Assembly (NCBI GenBank): GCA_017414605.1
Contig: JAFQLG010000084.1
Location: 1-17,388, forward strand
Length of the DNA: 17,388 bases
Reading direction: 5' to 3'
DNA from: Clostridia bacterium
GTDB lineage: Bacteria; Bacillota_A; Clostridia; Oscillospirales; CAG-272
Made by a program: the position numbers and the translations under genes. Shown here one piece after another: positions 14,967 to 17,388 of the stretch (positions within the stretch are counted from its first letter, which is position 1; each line of letters begins with the position of its first letter). The notes under the pieces were generated by a model, which made no database searches, was not told where the DNA came from, and saw only the letters and a list, made by a program, of their open reading frames with translations.

Positions 14967-15725
14967 TTATTTATCCGCGCTGTCCTCGTAGTTGCTACCC
15001 TGCTGTAAGGACTGCTTTGCCTCGTCCGAGAAATAATCTCTGGGGTCAACGGCAAGTCCGTTTACAGTCATTTCAAGGTGCAGGTGAGGCTCATCGGCGA
15101 GCTCCGAAATGGCGGTGTTTCCAACCTTGCCTATCTGCTGACCGCACTCAACGGTCTTTCCCTCTTCAATTCCTGCGGCAAGAGTCTTATCAAGATTCTT
15201 GTAGAACGTGTAGGTTTCACCCTCGTGTGCGATGGCAACGCAACGACCCATAAGTGCGTCATCCCACACCTTTGCTACCTTACCGTCCGCAGCCGCGTAA
15301 ACGGGAGCGCCCTCCGCGGTCTGAATATCAACGCCCAAGTGCACGCGATAATCGCCCATGGTTTCGCTCCAGACCTGAATGGTTGCATCGTGTCCCTTGG
15401 CGATAACGCCGCTTGCGGGTAAGGACAGCTCAAACTCCTCAACCTCTGCCGAGGTGGGACGGGATTCCGTTTCGTTGTGAGAGGGAGCGTTAACGGTTCC
15501 CTCTGTTCCTTCATTGTCGGGCGTAGCTGTGGTCTGCTGATTACCCTGGGGCTTTTTGGTTGCCTCCTCCTCATACTGTTGCTTTGCGCGGTTTGTTGCA
15601 ATGGTTACCGACAAAATAACCGTTAGCGCAAGCAAGAGGCAGACAAAGGTAACTACCACGCCGCCGTTTTTGGACAATTCCTTAACCTTTTTTGCAAATT
15701 TGCTTTCTTTGAAATTTTCCAACAT
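14967..15725 (-). CDS. spoIIQ: M23 (LytM) peptidase-family protein, SpoIIQ-like
   Basis: The 252-residue protein has a basic N-terminus, one membrane segment at about residues 22-43 (GGVVVTFVCLLLALTVILSV), a low-complexity T/E/P-rich linker at about 50-98, and a LytM domain at about 100-232. The zinc-binding motifs are intact: HLGVD at 129-133 (HxxxD) and HLH at 214-216. In B. subtilis SpoIIQ is made in the forespore, spans the membrane and joins mother-cell SpoIIIAH to form the channel needed in engulfment; some clostridial SpoIIQ keep the zinc ligands that B. subtilis lost. Size, topology and the sigma-F-like promoter support SpoIIQ, but another membrane-anchored M23 protein is possible. 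The start is ATG at 15725 with AAGGAGG 6 nt upstream. Confidence 0.72.
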   Translation of the reverse strand: MLENFKESKFAKKVKELSKNGGVVVTFVCLLLALTVILSVTIATNRAKQQYEEEATKKPQGNQQTTATPDNEGTEGTVNAPSHNETESRPTSAEVEEFELSLPASGVIAKGHDATIQVWSETMGDYRVHLGVDIQTAEGAPVYAAADGKVAKVWDDALMGRCVAIAHEGETYTFYKNLDKTLAAGIEEGKTVECGQQIGKVGNTAISELADEPHLHLEMTVNGLAVDPRDYFSDEAKQSLQQGSNYEDSADK

Positions 15726-15807
15726 TCTTTCCTCCTTGTGTAAACGTTCCGTTGCACGCATGCTGCCTTTGGGTCATAAGGAGCGACGCGTGCTTGGGTA
15801 CACACCT

Positions 15808-15836
15808 ATTTTCCGCCCCCAAATGTGAGTTTATAC
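15808..15836 (-). promoter_or_regulatory. Sigma-F-type promoter of the SpoIIQ-like gene
   Basis: On the minus strand GTATA (15836-15832), a 15-bp spacer and GCGGAAAAT (15816-15808) match the forespore sigma-F pattern GyATA-N15/16-GGnnAnAnT with one mismatch (C at the second -10 base). Start near 15800 would leave a leader of about 75 nt. No sigma-A promoter is visible in the same gap. Sigma-G recognises a related -35, so late forespore expression is possible too. Confidence 0.6.
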
Positions 15837-15857
15837 AAGCGTGCGATATTTTTATGT

Positions 15858-15890
15858 AAAAAAGGGCAGACGAACCAAAGCCCGCTGCCC
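15858..15890 (-). terminator. Terminator of the DUF378 gene
   Basis: On the minus strand GGGCAG (15890-15885), an inner partly paired CGGGC/GTTCG stem, and CTGCCC (15869-15864) are followed by six T residues. It lies about 30 bp after the DUF378 stop and just upstream of the SpoIIQ-like promoter. Confidence 0.8.
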
Positions 15891-15920
15891 CGAGGAAATT
15901 AAGAATGTTGTATATTAAGA

Positions 15921-16145
15921 TCAGCTCTCTCCGATCGCGTCAAAGCTTTCTCTTGCGCGGAAAATGAGAGTAATGCACCAAATACCCGCAAGAGCAACTA
16001 TCGTATAGATAACTCTGCTTACCACGGACATAGGTCCGCCGCAGATCCAAGCAACGAGGTCAAAATTGAAAAGACCTATGCTACCCCAGTTGAGAGCGCC
16101 GATAACGGTGAGAATAAGAGCGATTCTATCTATTATCGTTACCAT
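15921..16145 (-). CDS. DUF378 family small membrane protein (YuzA-like)
   Basis: The 74-residue protein has two membrane segments, at about residues 7-32 (containing LILTVIGALNWGSIGLFNFDLV) and 40-62 (VSRVIYTIVALAGIWCITLIF). The GALNWGSIGLFNFDLVA block and the SRVIYTIVALAG block mark DUF378, a widespread family of unknown function. The start is ATG at 16145 with AAAGG 8 nt upstream. It stands alone between an intergenic region and its own terminator. I see no convincing promoter upstream. Confidence 0.85.
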   Translation of the reverse strand: MVTIIDRIALILTVIGALNWGSIGLFNFDLVAWICGGPMSVVSRVIYTIVALAGIWCITLIFRARESFDAIGES

Positions 16146-16374
16146 GTTCCAGCCTTTCTCTCGGAGGCGCGACGACTAGTCGAACAACCGATTGTTAAAA
16201 ATAGATTTTGGACGTGCGGTAGCTTTTGCGCCGCACATATTTGCCCGAAAAAATGGGGCTGTTAATATTTTGGCGATTTTCACGCTTTATATGAATTGCA
16301 AAAAATGGATATGAGAAGGTTTTTAAGTGAAAAAGCATTTGACGGATAAATTCAAAAATTAAATGCCGCGGCAC
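16146..16374. other. Gene-free AT-rich intergenic region
   Basis: No supported gene lies here. It holds small inverted repeats: the palindrome CGACTAGTCG at about 16169-16178, AACAA-CCGA-TTGTT right after it, and GTGCGG/CCGCAC around 16214-16236 enclosing an 11-nt loop. The rest is A/T-rich. These may be leader or terminator structures for the DUF378 gene. None could be assigned. Confidence 0.5.
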
Positions 16375-16403
16375 TTGACAATCCGTCTTTTGTTTGCTAT
16401 AAT
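16375..16403 (+). promoter_or_regulatory. Perfect-consensus sigma-A promoter of the tRNA-Pro locus
   Basis: TTGACA (16375-16380), a 17-bp spacer and TATAAT (16398-16403) match the consensus at all 12 positions, as is common for stable-RNA genes. Start near 16410 is only about 25 nt before the tRNA-Pro 5' fragment at 16435, but about 216 nt before the intact tRNA. Confidence 0.9.
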
Positions 16404-16433
16404 AATTGAGCGCGATAAAAACTAAATATTCTA

Positions 16434-16453
16434 TCGAGGTGTGGAGCAGTTGG
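16434..16453 (+). pseudogene. Duplicated 5' fragment of tRNA-Pro
   Basis: This 20-nt stretch matches the intact tRNA-Pro start (16625-16644) at 18 of 20 positions; it covers the base before the gene, the 5' acceptor strand CGAGGTG and the first half of the D arm (GGAGCAGTTGG versus GGCGCAATTGG). The A/T-rich bases before each copy are also loosely similar. After TTGG the two copies share nothing, and no anticodon or T arm follows, so it is a remnant and not a working tRNA. Confidence 0.75.
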
Positions 16454-16600
16454 GGACGTTGCCGAAGCGCCGCCGGTGGCGGATAAAGCGAGGCAAAAGG
16501 AGTGGCAGCAACTTGGCGAGCTTGAGCGGAGCGAAAAGGAGCCTTAGTTGCAACAGGATAGCGCGCGCGTTCAAAGAGGGACAAGCGGACAATTGCGCAA
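16454..16600 (+). ncRNA. GC-rich structured segment between tRNA fragment and intact tRNA; candidate RNA or insertion
   Basis: This segment is clearly more GC-rich than the DNA around it and separates the consensus promoter from tRNA-Pro. It can fold: TTGCC (16459-16463) with GGCAA (16492-16496), enclosing CCGCC-GGT-GGCGG (16470-16482); and GCAACT (16508-16513) with AGTTGC (16546-16551), enclosing GGC (16515-16517) with GCC (16541-16543). The pieces GGCAAAAGGAG and GCGAAAAGGAG show a loose internal repetition, and GCGCGCGC lies near 16561. Open frames crossing it have no ribosome binding site. It could be a small mobile element inserted at the tRNA, a stable RNA cotranscribed with tRNA-Pro, or a dispersed repeat; I do not recognise the family. 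Confidence 0.4.
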
Positions 16601-16621
16601 AATTAAAAAATTGAATATATA
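16593..16621 (+). promoter_or_regulatory. Weak secondary promoter candidate before tRNA-Pro
   Basis: TTGCGC (16593-16598), a 17-bp spacer and TATATA (16616-16621) could act as a weak sigma-A promoter. Its start point would fall almost on the first tRNA base, leaving little or no leader for RNase P, so it may be a chance match. Confidence 0.25.
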
Positions 16622-16625
16622 AAAT

Positions 16626-16701
16626 CGAGGTGTGGCGCAATTGGTAGCGCGCTAGCTTTGGGAGCTAGATGCTGCAGGTTCGAGTCCTGTCACTTCGACC
16701 A
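16626..16701 (+). tRNA. tRNA-Pro (anticodon TGG)
   Basis: The 76-nt gene folds as a complete cloverleaf. The acceptor strand CGAGGTG pairs with CACTTCG (one G-U), the D arm contains GGCGCAATTGGTAGCGC, the anticodon stem CTAGC/GCTAG encloses loop TTTGGGA with anticodon TGG at 16659-16661, and the T arm has CAGG-TTCGAGT-CCTG. CCA is encoded at 16699-16701. TGG reads CCA and, with a modified wobble base, other proline codons. It sits 191 bp downstream of a duplicate of its own 5' end. Confidence 0.97.
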
Positions 16702-16706
16702 AAATC

Positions 16707-16756
16707 GCGGTTTTGACCGCAATCGAAGCCGCAGGGGAAACTCTGCGGCTTTCTTC
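16707..16756 (+). terminator. Tandem hairpins ending the tRNA-Pro transcript
   Basis: A small stem GCGGT-TTTG-ACCGC (16707-16720) is followed by a stronger one, AAGCCGCAG (16726-16734), loop GGGAAACT, CTGCGGCTT (16743-16751), then TCTTC. The second is a typical intrinsic terminator with a short, imperfect T-tract. It separates the tRNA from the zinc-ribbon gene. Confidence 0.7.
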
Positions 16757-16776
16757 ATACTTGCAAGGAGGGCGTT

Positions 16777-17388
16777 ATGGCTGAAAAGAAAGAAAAACAA
16801 TATGTGAGCGATAATGCTCAACTTATGGCTGAATGGAATTGGGAAAAGAATAATGAATTGGGTTTTAAGCCCAACGAAATAACAAGTCACAGTGGCAAAA
16901 AAGTCTGGTGGATTTGTACCAACAGACATTCTTTCGATGCCACTATTGCCAATAGGTCGAACGGTAAAGGATGTCCAATTTGCGCTGGGAGAAGGGTGTT
17001 AGTTGGGTATAACGATTTAGAAACATGGTGCATCGAAAATGATCGACTCGATTTAATAGAAGAATTTGATAAGGAAAAGAACGCTTTTTCTATGAAAGAA
17101 ATCACCAAAAGTTGCAAGAAGGAAGTTTGGTGGTTATGCCCTAATGGACATTCTTATAGTACAACGCTGCATCATAGAATCAAAATGAACACTGGATGTG
17201 GAGCATGTAGCCACAAAACGTTTTTGAGAGGACACAATGATTTGCAATCTACAAATCCTGAAATAGCAAAAGAATTTGATGTTGAGAAAAACGGCATCAC
17301 TCCAGATCAAGTCATGGCTGGAAGTAACAACAAAAAGTATTGGTTTATATGTCCCAAAGGCCATAGTTATTCAGCAACACTGCTTAAC
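16777..17388 (+). CDS. Zinc-ribbon repeat protein (DUF4379-like), 3' end outside window
   Basis: The frame is open from ATG 16777 to the window end (204 codons, no stop). It is built of repeats of about 71-74 residues, each with an F-D/W-x-x-E-K-N segment, WW-x-C-x(3)-H and a CxxC pair: C47, H51, C66, C69; C121, H125, C141, C144; then C192, H196 at the cut edge. This is the layout of the probable zinc-ribbon family DUF4379; larger members often end in an endonuclease-like domain, which cannot be checked here. AAGGAGG lies 6 nt upstream of the ATG. The gene is clearly richer in A and T than its neighbours, uses AGA, TTA and ATA codons they tend to avoid, and starts right after a tRNA gene, all suggesting horizontal transfer. 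Its own promoter is not obvious. Confidence 0.78.
   Translation, partial: MAEKKEKQYVSDNAQLMAEWNWEKNNELGFKPNEITSHSGKKVWWICTNRHSFDATIANRSNGKGCPICAGRRVLVGYNDLETWCIENDRLDLIEEFDKEKNAFSMKEITKSCKKEVWWLCPNGHSYSTTLHHRIKMNTGCGACSHKTFLRGHNDLQSTNPEIAKEFDVEKNGITPDQVMAGSNNKKYWFICPKGHSYSATLLN

Noticed and set aside
16288..16295. ATGAATTG, the same 8-mer as the hairpin-array linker
   Set aside because: It is a single occurrence in AT-rich DNA with no hairpin on either side, so chance is a sufficient explanation.
16195..16640. Minus-strand open frames of 129 and 69 codons across the tRNA-Pro upstream segment
   Set aside because: They lack ribosome binding sites, run across the consensus promoter and tRNA fragment, and have low-complexity, R/P/L-rich translations typical of GC-rich non-coding DNA.

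Overview
The window looks like chromosomal DNA from an anaerobic, spore-forming member of the Clostridia, probably an uncultured gut Oscillospirales-type lineage. Evidence: strong AGGAGG-type ribosome binding sites, sigma-A promoters of the TTGACA-N17-TATAAT kind, Firmicutes marker genes (Mini-ribonuclease III, DUF1934, DUF378), a SpoIIQ-like M23 protein behind a sigma-F-like promoter, and NADP-type GdhA. Lineage is inferred from gene content only.

Layout. (1) 1-3586, minus strand: queA, then miaA, then a membrane-anchored HlyD-like protein; a Shine-Dalgarno sequence at the left edge shows the cluster continues outside. Between queA and miaA lies an array of four perfect but unrelated hairpins separated by identical 5-nt linkers. 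(2) 3625-4560: dapA, ending at a hairpin terminator shared with the convergent neighbour. (3) 4565-7245, minus: FkbM-type methyltransferase, short-chain dehydrogenase and GNAT acetyltransferase, a likely operon. (4) 7363-8718, plus: HIT protein and a sugar-phosphate nucleotidyltransferase. The promoters of blocks 3 and 4 face each other within about 70 bp. (5) 8734-9585, minus: DUF11-repeat protein with no signal peptide. (6) 9734-11052, minus: Mini-III RNase, cyclophilin and a small membrane protein, the last two overlapping by 4 bp. (7) 11113-13263, plus: asnS and a DUF1934 protein. (8) 13295-14960, plus: gdhA, followed by a very long hairpin. (9) 14967-16145, minus: SpoIIQ-like protein and a DUF378 membrane protein. 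(10) 16146-17388: AT-rich intergenic DNA, a consensus promoter, a duplicated 5' fragment of tRNA-Pro in front of a GC-rich structured segment, the intact tRNA-Pro(TGG), and the start of an AT-rich zinc-ribbon (DUF4379-like) gene cut by the window end.

Most of the window is housekeeping: tRNA modification and charging (queA, miaA, asnS, tRNA-Pro), RNA processing (Mini-III), nitrogen and lysine/cell-wall metabolism (gdhA, dapA) and sporulation. The two places that are not ordinary are the linker-hairpin array at 2324-2409 and the tRNA-Pro locus at 16375-17388, which looks like the edge of an acquired region.
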